Source: Arthrobacter woluwensis (GTDB lineage Bacteria; Actinomycetota; Actinomycetes; Actinomycetales; Micrococcaceae). Taken from it: 64,000 bases of DNA. Where the stretch lies: the NCBI RefSeq assembly GCF_900105345.1, contig NZ_FNSN01000003.1:3162001-3226000 (forward strand), read 5' to 3'. The notes under the pieces are model-generated. The model was given only the letters and a program-made list of their open reading frames with translations, was not told the DNA's origin and made no database searches. Numbering within the stretch: position 1 is the stretch's first letter; every line of letters starts with the position of its first letter. Positions 44,573 to 53,020 of this stretch are shown in pieces. The position numbers were made by a program, and so were the translations under genes.

Positions 44573-45370
44573 TTAGCCACCCACGCGGATGAAGACGGGG
44601 CCGGAGCCGACGAACGCGTCGTACACCTTGGTGGTGTAACCGAGGAATCCACCGTGCACGGCCTGGCCGTTGCCGATGTAGACGGCCACGTGAGGCACAC
44701 CGACGCCACCGTCGGCGTAGTAGATGACATCGCCGGGCTGAGCTTCAGCGGCGGACACCGTACGTCCGAGGGACAGGTAACCGGCGGGCCAGTCGTGGAA
44801 GTTGATGCCCACGGCGCGCAGGGAGTTCGACACCAGAGCGGTGCAGTCCTGGTTGACACCGAGCTGAGCCAGAGCGGCAGCGGCGATCGCAGCACCCTTG
44901 CCGGAAGCGGCGGCGGCGTTGACCGTCTTCGGTGCCGGAGCGGCAGCGGCGACGTTCGAACCGGTGACCTGGGTGTTGGTGTTGGTGTTCGCCGTGTTGT
45001 CGGCGACCGGGGCGGTCTGGGTCTCAGTGTTGGACTGAGCCTCGACGACGGGGGCCTCGACGACCGGAGCCGGCTCGGTCTTGACCGCGGTGCGGACGAA
45101 GCTGAGCTTGGCGGTGGAGGATGCGGCCACGGCCTGCGGAGCAGCCTTGACCTCGAGGGTGGTTGCTGCGGAGGAATCGCGCTGAACGCTGGTCTCCGCG
45201 GCGTTGGCGGCGATGCCGCTGGTGAGCACCAGGCCCGAAGCCGCGGCGATCACTGCGGCCTGACGGCCCATGGATCCGGCGTTCGAAGAAACGGCCTTGG
45301 AGATTTCAAGAAGCGAAGTGTTGGGTGCCTGCTTAGCGCGATGGCGCGCAGAGGTAGTGCCAAAAGACAA
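44573..45370 (-). CDS. NlpC/P60-family peptidoglycan endopeptidase, c-di-AMP riboswitch-controlled
   Basis: 265 residues from TTG 45370, which follows GGGAGAGG and starts just after the riboswitch. A leader with Arg-rich start and hydrophobic stretch (QAAVIAAASGLVLTSGIAANAA) is followed by a Pro/Ala/Thr-rich linker with NTNTNTQ. The C-terminal C40 domain has catalytic Cys in NQDCTALVSNSLRAV and His in VPHVAVYIGNG. It cleaves peptide stems in peptidoglycan during growth and division. Its partner gene at 45675 encodes an M23 enzyme under a second riboswitch. Confidence 0.92.
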   Translation of the reverse strand: MSFGTTSARHRAKQAPNTSLLEISKAVSSNAGSMGRQAAVIAAASGLVLTSGIAANAAETSVQRDSSAATTLEVKAAPQAVAASSTAKLSFVRTAVKTEPAPVVEAPVVEAQSNTETQTAPVADNTANTNTNTQVTGSNVAAAAPAPKTVNAAAASGKGAAIAAAALAQLGVNQDCTALVSNSLRAVGINFHDWPAGYLSLGRTVSAAEAQPGDVIYYADGGVGVPHVAVYIGNGQAVHGGFLGYTTKVYDAFVGSGPVFIRVGG

Positions 45371-45385
45371 GGAAAAGCCTCTCCC

Positions 45386-45560
45386 GATGCCTACGAGGTG
45401 AGCTGTCGGATTCGGATGGGAGCCATCCGGCCGTCCGTCGCTTTCGCGATCTGACGACTTAACCCCAAGGCCTTGCACACAAGGCCAGAATTGGTTCCCC
45501 CGCCTCTGCCAGACGAAGTAGTTACGAACGGACCTCGGTTGGTGGCAGAGCTCGGCAATC
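45386..45560 (-). promoter_or_regulatory. ydaO/yuaA c-di-AMP riboswitch
   Basis: The minus-strand leader has the conserved pieces of the c-di-AMP riboswitch: GCCGAGCTCTGCC near 45550, CAGAGGCGGGGGAACCA, TTGGGGTTAAGTC, and the 3' segment CCGAATCCGACAGCTCACC then TCGTAGGC. P1 (GCC/GGC) ends 3 nt before the ribosome binding site, so ligand binding may block translation of the NlpC/P60 gene. Ligand and sign of control are from the family; here inferred. Confidence 0.85.
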
Positions 45561-45624
45561 CAACCCAGGGCTCCCCCTCTTACGAGGAGGCGCGATCTAT
45601 AAATTACAGGAGTCCCGGCAGAAT

Positions 45625-45640
45625 GTCACGTTAAGGTTAC
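45625..45640 (-). promoter_or_regulatory. Candidate response-regulator box (GTAAC-N6-GTGAC)
   Basis: Minus strand reads GTAACCTTAACGTGAC: two half-sites 11 bp apart, resembling GlnR/MtrA-type direct repeats. It lies upstream of a TATAGA -10-like element at 45595-45600, so a position around -37 to -52 is possible. A related sequence (13 of 16 matches) is at 46746-46761. Confidence 0.3.
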
Positions 45641-45674
45641 GGAACATTCGTCGAGACCGAGAGATGGCTCTCGA

Positions 45675-46496
45675 TCAGAGCCATCCGGACGGGTCGACGA
45701 CCTGGCCGTTGACCATCACTTCAAAATGGAGGTGGCAGCCCGTGGAGGCGCCGGTGGTGCCACTGAGCGCCACGACATCGCCGCGCTGGACGGTCTGTCC
45801 GGGCTGCACGGTGAAGGAGCTCAGGTGGTTGTAGGTGGTCTCAAGACCGTTGCCGTGATCGACCACGACGCGGTTTCCGCCGCCGGTGTCCACCCAGCCG
45901 GTGAAGACGACCTTGCCGGCCGCAGCAGCCATGACCTGGGTGCCGCACTGGGCCACGAAGTCTTCGCCGCTGTGGAAGTCGGACGGGCCGCCGAGGGGGT
46001 TGATGCGCCAGCCGAAGGGCGAGGCCTCGGTCAGGGAGGCGAGCGGGGAGCCCAGGGAGCCCTTGGCGGCCGCGGGGGTCACCTTGCCGGACTGGGCGCT
46101 CATGAGGGCCTTGAGGCGGGCGTCGGGATCCTGCTTGCTGGTGGCCGACGTGCGGCTGAAGGAGATCTTCGCCCCGGTGGAGGCGGTGACGGGGGCCTGA
46201 ACGGCGCCACTGGCGGTGATGCCGACCGTGGCCTGCGTGCCATCCCGGCCGGCCGCTTCGGCCAGAGGGCCGGAGCTGGCGGGGAATGCGACGGTCAGAG
46301 CGAGGCCGCCTGCTGCGAGTGCGAGCCCACCCTTGTGGATGGCTCCGCTCTTCACTGCCAGATCGGCGATCTGCTGCAGAGGACCCTTCCGCTTCGCCTT
46401 ACGGGGCGTCGACGGAAGGACGGTCTGCGCGGGACCTGCGGCCTGGGGGGCCGGACCACTCGCGCGACGACGTCCGCGCAGCTTGTCATTGCTCAC
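45675..46496 (-). CDS. M23-family metallopeptidase (LytM-type), c-di-AMP riboswitch-controlled
   Basis: 273 residues from GTG 46496, eight bases after GAGAGGG; ATG 46514 is too close to it. A basic N-terminus, a hydrophobic segment (GGLALAAGGLALTVAFPAS) and an Ala/Thr-rich linker precede the C-terminal LytM domain. That domain has zinc ligands HSGEDF (His/Asp) and HLHFE (HxH), with GWRINPLGG and GNRVVVDHGNGLETTYNHLSS. It cuts peptide cross-links in peptidoglycan. Regulation parallels the NlpC/P60 gene. Confidence 0.93.
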   Translation of the reverse strand: MSNDKLRGRRRASGPAPQAAGPAQTVLPSTPRKAKRKGPLQQIADLAVKSGAIHKGGLALAAGGLALTVAFPASSGPLAEAAGRDGTQATVGITASGAVQAPVTASTGAKISFSRTSATSKQDPDARLKALMSAQSGKVTPAAAKGSLGSPLASLTEASPFGWRINPLGGPSDFHSGEDFVAQCGTQVMAAAAGKVVFTGWVDTGGGNRVVVDHGNGLETTYNHLSSFTVQPGQTVQRGDVVALSGTTGASTGCHLHFEVMVNGQVVDPSGWL

Positions 46497-46514
46497 GTAT
46501 GCATTCCCTCTCAT

Positions 46515-46738
46515 AGCGCCTTCGAAGTTAGCTGTCGGATTCGGGCCTGAGAGTCAGCTGCCCGGCCTGCGGAGGCACACGGGAACCCAGGGGGAACGGC
46601 TTGCGCCGCCTCTGAAAAGTTCCGAGCACCGCCGCGGGCTTCACCCCAAGACGATCTGATCCCAGACCGCCGGAAATGGTTCCCCCGCCTCTGCTGTCAT
46701 GCTTCACACCCTGGTTTCGCCAGCAGAGCTCGGCGTAC
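46515..46738 (-). promoter_or_regulatory. ydaO/yuaA c-di-AMP riboswitch
   Basis: Same pieces as the riboswitch at 45386: GCCGAGCTCTGC, CAGAGGCGGGGGAACCA, CTTGGGGTGAAGCC, an extra GC-rich arm, and the 3' end CCCGAATCCGACAGCTAAC followed by TTCGAAGGCGC just before the ribosome binding site. A minus-strand TATAGT at 46776-46781 fits a promoter, giving a leader of about 270 nt. Confidence 0.88.
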
Positions 46739-46745
46739 GAAACAG

Positions 46746-46761
46746 GTCACGCTTAGGTTTC
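46746..46761 (-). promoter_or_regulatory. Related box GAAAC-N6-GTGAC upstream of the second riboswitch
   Basis: Minus strand GAAACCTAAGCGTGAC, 13 of 16 identical to 45625-45640. Here it lies inside the predicted leader, downstream of the TATAGT, so its position relative to the promoter differs between the two genes. If real it would be downstream repression or part of the leader structure. Confidence 0.25.
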
Positions 46762-46918
46762 AGCGCTGAGACATCACTATACGCGAACGGGCCCAAGAGT
46801 AATAAATTCGTTATCTAGTATGTGGATAAACCCACCGCCGGCGACGACGGACGCGAAGAACGCGCCCGCGGGGCCGCGGACGCGTTCTGGGAAACGAAGA
46901 TGCAGTTCAGCGCGGTGT
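46762..46918. other. Intergenic region with putative promoter
   Basis: This completes the 422-bp gap before the DtxR gene. It holds the TATAGT noted above and, further on, no recognisable gene. Confidence 0.4.
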
Positions 46919-47614
46919 TCAGCCGAGCGAGACGAAGACGTGGGCGGCGACTTCGGGCGGCAGCTCGAGCGCTCCTTCGATGCCGGCCACCCGCACCGCG
47001 ATGTAATCTCCGGCACGTTCGAGGCTGACGGTCGCTCCCGGGCGGATCCCGCCCTCGTCCAGTTGCTGCAGGAGCTCAGGCTCCACCTGCGCGGGCTCCG
47101 CCAGGCGGCGCACCGTCACGACGGACCCCGGGGAGTACTCGTTCATGGCCTGGACGAGGGTCATCAGGCCGGCGGCGAACGGCTCACCCTCCAGGCCGCC
47201 CAGCTGTTCGAGCCCGGGGATCGGGTTTCCATACGGCGAATCCGTGGGATGTCCGAGCAGCTCGTAGATGCGGCGCTCCACCCGCTCGCTCATCACGTGT
47301 TCCCAGCGGCAGGCTTCATCGTGGACGAACGCCCAGTCCAGGCCGATCACATCGGAGAGGAGGCGTTCCGCGAGCCGGTGCTTGCGCATGACCTCGACCG
47401 CGCGCCGTCGTCCGTGATCCGTCAGCTCCAGGTGCCGGTCGCCTGTCACCACCACGAGGCCGTCGCGCTCCATCCGGCCGATCGTCTGGGAGACGGTCGG
47501 CCCGGAGTGGTGGAGGCGCTCCGCGATCCGGGCACGGAGGGGGACGATCTTCTCCTCTTCCAACTCCAGGATGGTCCGCAGGTACATCTCCGTGGTGTCG
47601 ATCAGATCAGTCAT
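46919..47614 (-). CDS. DtxR/IdeR-family iron-dependent transcriptional repressor
   Basis: 231 residues, the usual length. The N-terminal winged helix-turn-helix (IDTTEMYLRTILELEEE, HHSGPTVSQTIGRMERDGLV) is followed by a dimerisation/metal domain and a C-terminal SH3-like domain (EGGIRPGATVSLERAG...). Metal residues typical of DtxR are visible: His in AFVHDE, and Cys/Glu/His in ACRWEHVMSERVE, the Cys being a mark of iron- rather than manganese-sensing members. A matching box lies at 58384 before the siderophore-interacting gene. It is divergent from serC. Confidence 0.92.
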   Translation of the reverse strand: MTDLIDTTEMYLRTILELEEEKIVPLRARIAERLHHSGPTVSQTIGRMERDGLVVVTGDRHLELTDHGRRRAVEVMRKHRLAERLLSDVIGLDWAFVHDEACRWEHVMSERVERRIYELLGHPTDSPYGNPIPGLEQLGGLEGEPFAAGLMTLVQAMNEYSPGSVVTVRRLAEPAQVEPELLQQLDEGGIRPGATVSLERAGDYIAVRVAGIEGALELPPEVAAHVFVSLG

Positions 47615-47784
47615 CCCGTCCTACCCTCACTCGCGTCGTGTGCGCCATGGCGTCCGCGCCCAAGCTTCATGTCGTCAAGCTTAGAACGCCGCCCCCTAGT
47701 CTAGCTTATTTGGAGTCTCTCTGAATAACGGATGCGGCAGATGACGCTCCCGGTCTCCGGAATCCGAACTCGCTTGGGACCTGA

Positions 47785-49005
<1,221 letters not shown>

Positions 49006-49033
49006 GCCAAGCCACCGCGCAGATCCTCACCGC

Positions 49034-49073
49034 AAACGCCTGTGGGCCCGGGAAACCGGGCCCACAGGCGTTT
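49034..49073. terminator. Bidirectional terminator
   Basis: An 18-bp perfect stem pairs 49034-49051 with 49056-49073 around GAAA. AAA at one end and TTT at the other suit termination of serC (+) and the convergent DUF3027 gene (-). Confidence 0.8.
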
Positions 49074-49116
49074 GACGAGCCGTTCGGCGGCTCAGGATCT
49101 TCATAGCACGGGTGTG

Positions 49117-49719
49117 CTATTCGGCAGCGTCCTCTTCGGCGTCTTCCACGTCCGAGTCACCGGCAGCCTCGCCCGCATCCGCGACGGACCCCTCTGAAGC
49201 CGCGGCCTCGCCCTCGTCGAGCACGGCGTCCGCGGCCGCCACGGCGACCTGGTCGGCGTCGTCGCCCTGACCGGAGTCCTCAGTGCCGGAATGCTCGGCG
49301 CCGCCCGCCTCGCCGGCCGCGGTCTCCTCCTCGGCCTGCATCGCAGCGACGTCTTCCGGACGCACGCGCTCGGACCACGGGACCCACGGCGGGGCGAGGA
49401 CCGAGTCCTCACTGGGCAGCAGTCCGATCTCGCTGACCGTCACCACCTTGGAGCGGGAGTTGCGGGTCAGCACGGCGAACCACTGCCAGCCGACGTAGCC
49501 GGCCAGGCGCGAAGCGAACAGGTGGGTGACCACCCGGTCCTCCTCGCGCTTGGCCCCGAGGTGCTCGCCGATGGTGCCGGCAGGGGTGATCGTTTCCAGC
49601 TCACGGCGCGCCTGGTCCACTGCCGCAGCGAGCATCGCGTCCGGCTTGCCGGTCTTCCACTGCGGGACGCCCGGCTTGGGGGCGGGGGTGCGAAGGGTGT
49701 TCTGACGCTCGGCAGTCAT
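49117..49719 (-). CDS. DUF3027 domain-containing protein
   Basis: 200 residues. Conserved pieces of this actinobacterial family are present: MLAAAVDQARRELETIT, HLGAKREEDRVVTHLFASRLAGYVGWQW and APPWVPWSERV. The C-terminal 80 residues are highly acidic, Glu/Asp/Ala-rich and probably disordered. Function unknown. The gene starts 3 bp after the cold-shock-like gene, so the two form an operon. Confidence 0.88.
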   Translation of the reverse strand: MTAERQNTLRTPAPKPGVPQWKTGKPDAMLAAAVDQARRELETITPAGTIGEHLGAKREEDRVVTHLFASRLAGYVGWQWFAVLTRNSRSKVVTVSEIGLLPSEDSVLAPPWVPWSERVRPEDVAAMQAEEETAAGEAGGAEHSGTEDSGQGDDADQVAVAAADAVLDEGEAAASEGSVADAGEAAGDSDVEDAEEDAAE

Positions 49720-49722
49720 GTC

Positions 49723-50106
49723 TCAGGCTTCCAGTTGATCTGCGACCTGGCGCAGGGCGGCCGCGATGGCGGCGCCCTTTTTGCCATCCGGGTACTTACC
49801 CGAGGAGAGCGTCCCGGACAGGTTGTCCAGGACGGTGGAGAGGTCCTGGACCAGGGGGGCCAGTTCCTTCGGAGAGGTGCGCTTCGCCTTGGAGACGGAG
49901 GGGAGCTTGTCCAGCAGCCGGACGCCCATGGCCTGAGCACCGCGGCGGCCTTCGGCGACGCCGAATTCGATCCTGGTGCCCTTCCGGAGGTCCCCCACCC
50001 CGGCGGGCAGCGCGGAAGACGGCAGGTAGTACTCCTGCCCGTCCTCGGACGCTGCGAAGCCGAAACCCTTGTCCTTGTCGTACCACTTGACGCTGCCGGT
50101 AGGCAC
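49723..50106 (-). CDS. Cold-shock-domain protein with C-terminal extension
   Basis: 127 residues from GTG 50106. Residues 1-65 are a cold-shock domain (MPTGSVKWYDKDKGFGFAAS; RNP1-like KGFGFA is present, RNP2-like part EYYLPSSAL). The last 60 residues form an extra helical, Lys/Ala-rich extension not found in 67-residue CspA proteins. Such long forms occur in actinobacteria next to DUF3027. It binds single-stranded RNA or DNA, probably as a chaperone. Confidence 0.9.
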   Translation of the reverse strand: MPTGSVKWYDKDKGFGFAASEDGQEYYLPSSALPAGVGDLRKGTRIEFGVAEGRRGAQAMGVRLLDKLPSVSKAKRTSPKELAPLVQDLSTVLDNLSGTLSSGKYPDGKKGAAIAAALRQVADQLEA

Positions 50107-50301
50107 TTCTTTACCTCTGTCTGTCTTAGCTTGCGGTCAGGCCATGCCCCACCTGGTTCAACCGGTCTGGGCGGCACGGCTCGCGGTCTGCGTATCCACA
50201 CTATTTTACCCGGGCGCGGACGTTCACCCGGCATATGTCGCGGCCCGCTTCTCCGGTGCATACAGAAATCTTCCAGACAACACTCAGGATCTGGGCGGAA
50301 G

Positions 50302-51021
50302 ATGAAGGGCATGAAGACTGAAACGCCTGAAGCCAAACTCCTGGTTGTTGATGACGAACCCAATATCCGGGAACTCCTCTCAACCTCTCTGCGCTTCGCC
50401 GGCTTCGACGTCGTGGCCGCCGCCAACGGACGCGACGCCCTGGCCAAGGCCGAAAGCGAGTCCCCTGATCTGATCGTTCTGGACGTGATGCTCCCGGACA
50501 TGGACGGTTTCAACGTCACGCGGAAGCTCCGTGCCGCAGGCCGCCACATCCCGGTGCTCTTCCTGACGGCCAAGGACGACACCGAAGACAAGGTCAACGG
50601 CCTGACGGTCGGCGGCGACGACTACGTCACCAAGCCGTTCAGCCTGGACGAAGTCGTGGCACGCGTCCGCGCCGTCCTCCGCCGCACCCAGCCGCTGCTC
50701 GAGGACGAGGCGATCATCCGCGTCGATGACCTGGAACTCGACGACGACGCCCACGAAGTGCGCCGGGGCGGGACCACCATCGAGCTGTCCCCCACCGAGT
50801 TCAAGCTGCTCCGCTACCTCATGCTGAACCCCAACCGCGTGCTGTCGAAGGCTCAGATCCTCGACCACGTCTGGGAGTACGACTTCAACGGTGACGCCTC
50901 GATCGTGGAGTCCTACATCTCCTACCTGCGCCGCAAGATCGACATCGTCCCGGACGCCCCCACGCTGATCCAGACCAAGCGAGGCGTGGGGTACGTCCTG
51001 CGGACTGCCGAGAAGCGCTGA
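50302..51021 (+). CDS. OmpR/PhoB-family response regulator
   Basis: 239 residues from ATG 50302 (ATG 50311 is also possible). Receiver domain: VVDDEPNIRELL, phospho-acceptor Asp in LIVLDVMLPDMDGF, FLTAKDD, YVTKPF. The C-terminal winged helix has SPTEFKLLRYLMLNPNRVLSKAQILDHVWEY and VESYISYLRRKID. It resembles TrcR/TcrA-type regulators and is not MtrA. Cotranscribed with the sensor kinase 1 bp later. Confidence 0.95.
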   Translation: MKGMKTETPEAKLLVVDDEPNIRELLSTSLRFAGFDVVAAANGRDALAKAESESPDLIVLDVMLPDMDGFNVTRKLRAAGRHIPVLFLTAKDDTEDKVNGLTVGGDDYVTKPFSLDEVVARVRAVLRRTQPLLEDEAIIRVDDLELDDDAHEVRRGGTTIELSPTEFKLLRYLMLNPNRVLSKAQILDHVWEYDFNGDASIVESYISYLRRKIDIVPDAPTLIQTKRGVGYVLRTAEKR

Positions 51022-51022
51022 C

Positions 51023-52477
51023 TTGCTCCGCCGGTGGAAGTCCGCATCCCTGCGGGCACAGCTGATCGCAACCATCATGGGCCTGCTGCTGGTGGCCCTC
51101 GTGACCACCGGCGCAGGCACCATGGCGCTTCTGCACAGCTATCTGCAATCGCAGATCGACGACCGTCTGAGCGTCGCCACCACGAGCATGCAGAAATACG
51201 GTGGGTACGCCCAGCTGACCAGCGGTCTGAGCAGCGTCCCCACCGACTATTCCGTGGTGGTCCTGCGCCCCGGCGCCCCTGTGTACCGGACCGGGGCGAA
51301 CCAGTCGGGCTATCCGGACATCGAGCAGATGAGCCTGGCCCAGGCCACGTCCCTGAAGCGGAAGCCCTTCGACATCGCGGGCACCACCGGGCACGACTGG
51401 CGCGCGGTGGCGGTCCCCTTCGTCGACCAGAGCGGCCACGGCTACGTGGTGGTGGTCGGGCTTCCCCTGGCACCGGTGGACGAGATCATGGAGCACGCCA
51501 TCCTGGTGGTGGTGGGCGTCGGTCTCCTCACGTTGATCCTCGCGTTCTTCATCGCCACCTGGACGGTCACCCGGTCCTTCCGTCCCCTGGCGCGGGTGGA
51601 GAGGACGGCGGCGGCCATCGCCTCGGGTGACTTGTCCCAGCGCGTCGAGATCCGCACGCCTCACACCGAGGTCGGGCGCCTGGCGACCTCGCTCAACACC
51701 ATGCTGGCCAACATCGAATCGGCGTTCGCCGCGCGGACGGCGTCCGAACAGCGCATGCGCCGCTTCGCCGCCGACGCCTCCCACGAACTCCGCACCCCGC
51801 TCGTGACCATCCGGGGCTTCTCGGAGCTCTACCGTCATGGCGCCCTGCGGACCGACTCCGACGTGGCCACGGCCATGAGCCGGATCGAGAGCGAAGCCAA
51901 GCGCATGGGCTCCATGGTCGAAGACCTGCTGACCCTCGCCCGTCTCGATGAGCAGAGGCCACTGCAGGAAAAGCCCTTCGATCTGATGCTGCTGGGCAAC
52001 GACGCCGTGGTGGACACCCGCGCGAGCGCGCCCCAGCGCACGGTCCGCCTGGTGGGTCTGGACGCGGCGCAGCCGGTCCCGGCCCCCGCGCTGGGTGATG
52101 AGGCGAAGATCCGCCAAGTGGTGAGCAATCTGCTCGGCAACGCCCTCCGGTACACCCCGGAGGAGTCGCCTCTCGAGCTGGCGGTGGGCCGGCGGCAGGA
52201 CGAGGACGGTTCGTGGTCCGTGCTCGAGGTCCGCGACCACGGACCCGGCATCTCCGAGGAGGATCAGGCCCGGATCTTCGAACGCTTCTACCGGGCGGAC
52301 ACCTCTCGCACCCGGGAGACCGGCGGCAGCGGCCTGGGTCTCGCGATCGTCGCCGCCATCGTGGGCAGCCACGGTGGAACGGTCCGGATCATCGACACCC
52401 CGGGGGGCGGAGCCACGTTCCAGGTCCGGCTCCCCCACTCGGCGGACGACGCTCTCGCCTCCGACATCACGGAGTGA
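51023..52477 (+). CDS. Sensor histidine kinase
   Basis: 484 residues from TTG 51023, 1 bp after the regulator stop. Two membrane helices (LIATIMGLLLVALVTTGAGTM; AILVVVGVGLLTLILAFFIATW) flank an extracytoplasmic sensor of about 125 residues. HAMP linker (ASGDLSQRVEIRTPHTEVG), H-box with phospho-His in DASHELRTPLVTIRGF, N-box VVSNLLGNALRYTP, and G1/G2 boxes DHGPGISEED and TGGSGLGLAIV complete it. The signal is unknown. Confidence 0.95.
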   Translation: MLRRWKSASLRAQLIATIMGLLLVALVTTGAGTMALLHSYLQSQIDDRLSVATTSMQKYGGYAQLTSGLSSVPTDYSVVVLRPGAPVYRTGANQSGYPDIEQMSLAQATSLKRKPFDIAGTTGHDWRAVAVPFVDQSGHGYVVVVGLPLAPVDEIMEHAILVVVGVGLLTLILAFFIATWTVTRSFRPLARVERTAAAIASGDLSQRVEIRTPHTEVGRLATSLNTMLANIESAFAARTASEQRMRRFAADASHELRTPLVTIRGFSELYRHGALRTDSDVATAMSRIESEAKRMGSMVEDLLTLARLDEQRPLQEKPFDLMLLGNDAVVDTRASAPQRTVRLVGLDAAQPVPAPALGDEAKIRQVVSNLLGNALRYTPEESPLELAVGRRQDEDGSWSVLEVRDHGPGISEEDQARIFERFYRADTSRTRETGGSGLGLAIVAAIVGSHGGTVRIIDTPGGGATFQVRLPHSADDALASDITE

Positions 52478-52655
52478 CCCTGCCGCGCCTGCCGACCGCG
52501 ACGTGCGACGACGGAGCGCGCCTCCCGGTCTGCCTGTGGACGGCGTGCCTGCGCGGCTGTCCACATAGGCCACTGCTCGCGGCCCGGCAGCCGGGCGCGT
52601 TCCTAGGCTGAGACGAAAGAGACCCCACCGGGTCCGTCACAGCGAAAGGAACACC

Positions 52656-52946
52656 ATGAGCGTCATCTCCGTCGACACCGAACTCCTGCACCTTCAGTCC
52701 GGCCGGGTCCGCGGCACCATGGAACGCATCTCCGCGGACATCAGAGCGATGAACCAGGGGCTCACCGCGCTGCAGGGCAGCTGGCGCGGGAATGCCTCCG
52801 CCAGCTTCCAGTCCCTGGTGGCGGAGTGGGCCGCGACTCAGAATCGCGTGGAGGCGTCCATGGCGGCCATCAACTCGGCACTTGCTCAGGCGGCGGCTCA
52901 GTACCGGGACGTCGAACTGACGAATGCGCAGCGCTTCGCCCACTGA
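52656..52946 (+). CDS. WXG100-family small protein
   Basis: 96 residues, the typical size. The WXG motif is SWRGNAS (Trp43-Arg-Gly45) between two amphipathic helices. Such proteins form helical-hairpin dimers and are usually exported by ESX/type VII systems. No secretion or partner gene is visible nearby, so it is an orphan here. Starts at ATG 52656 after AAAGGA. Confidence 0.9.
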   Translation: MSVISVDTELLHLQSGRVRGTMERISADIRAMNQGLTALQGSWRGNASASFQSLVAEWAATQNRVEASMAAINSALAQAAAQYRDVELTNAQRFAH

Positions 52947-53020
52947 GTGGGGCCGTCTGGCGCCCGGACCCCGGGCGCCGGACGGCCGGCCGCAGACTTG
53001 GGGTTCCGGCCGATGCTCGT

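Noticed and set aside
52533-52569. Short stem (7 bp) after the sensor kinase
   Set aside because: Too weak and with a long 17-nt loop and no T-tract; not listed as a terminator.
52656-52946. ESX/type VII secretion locus
   Set aside because: Only one WXG100 gene; no EccC, EccD or mycosin gene in the window.
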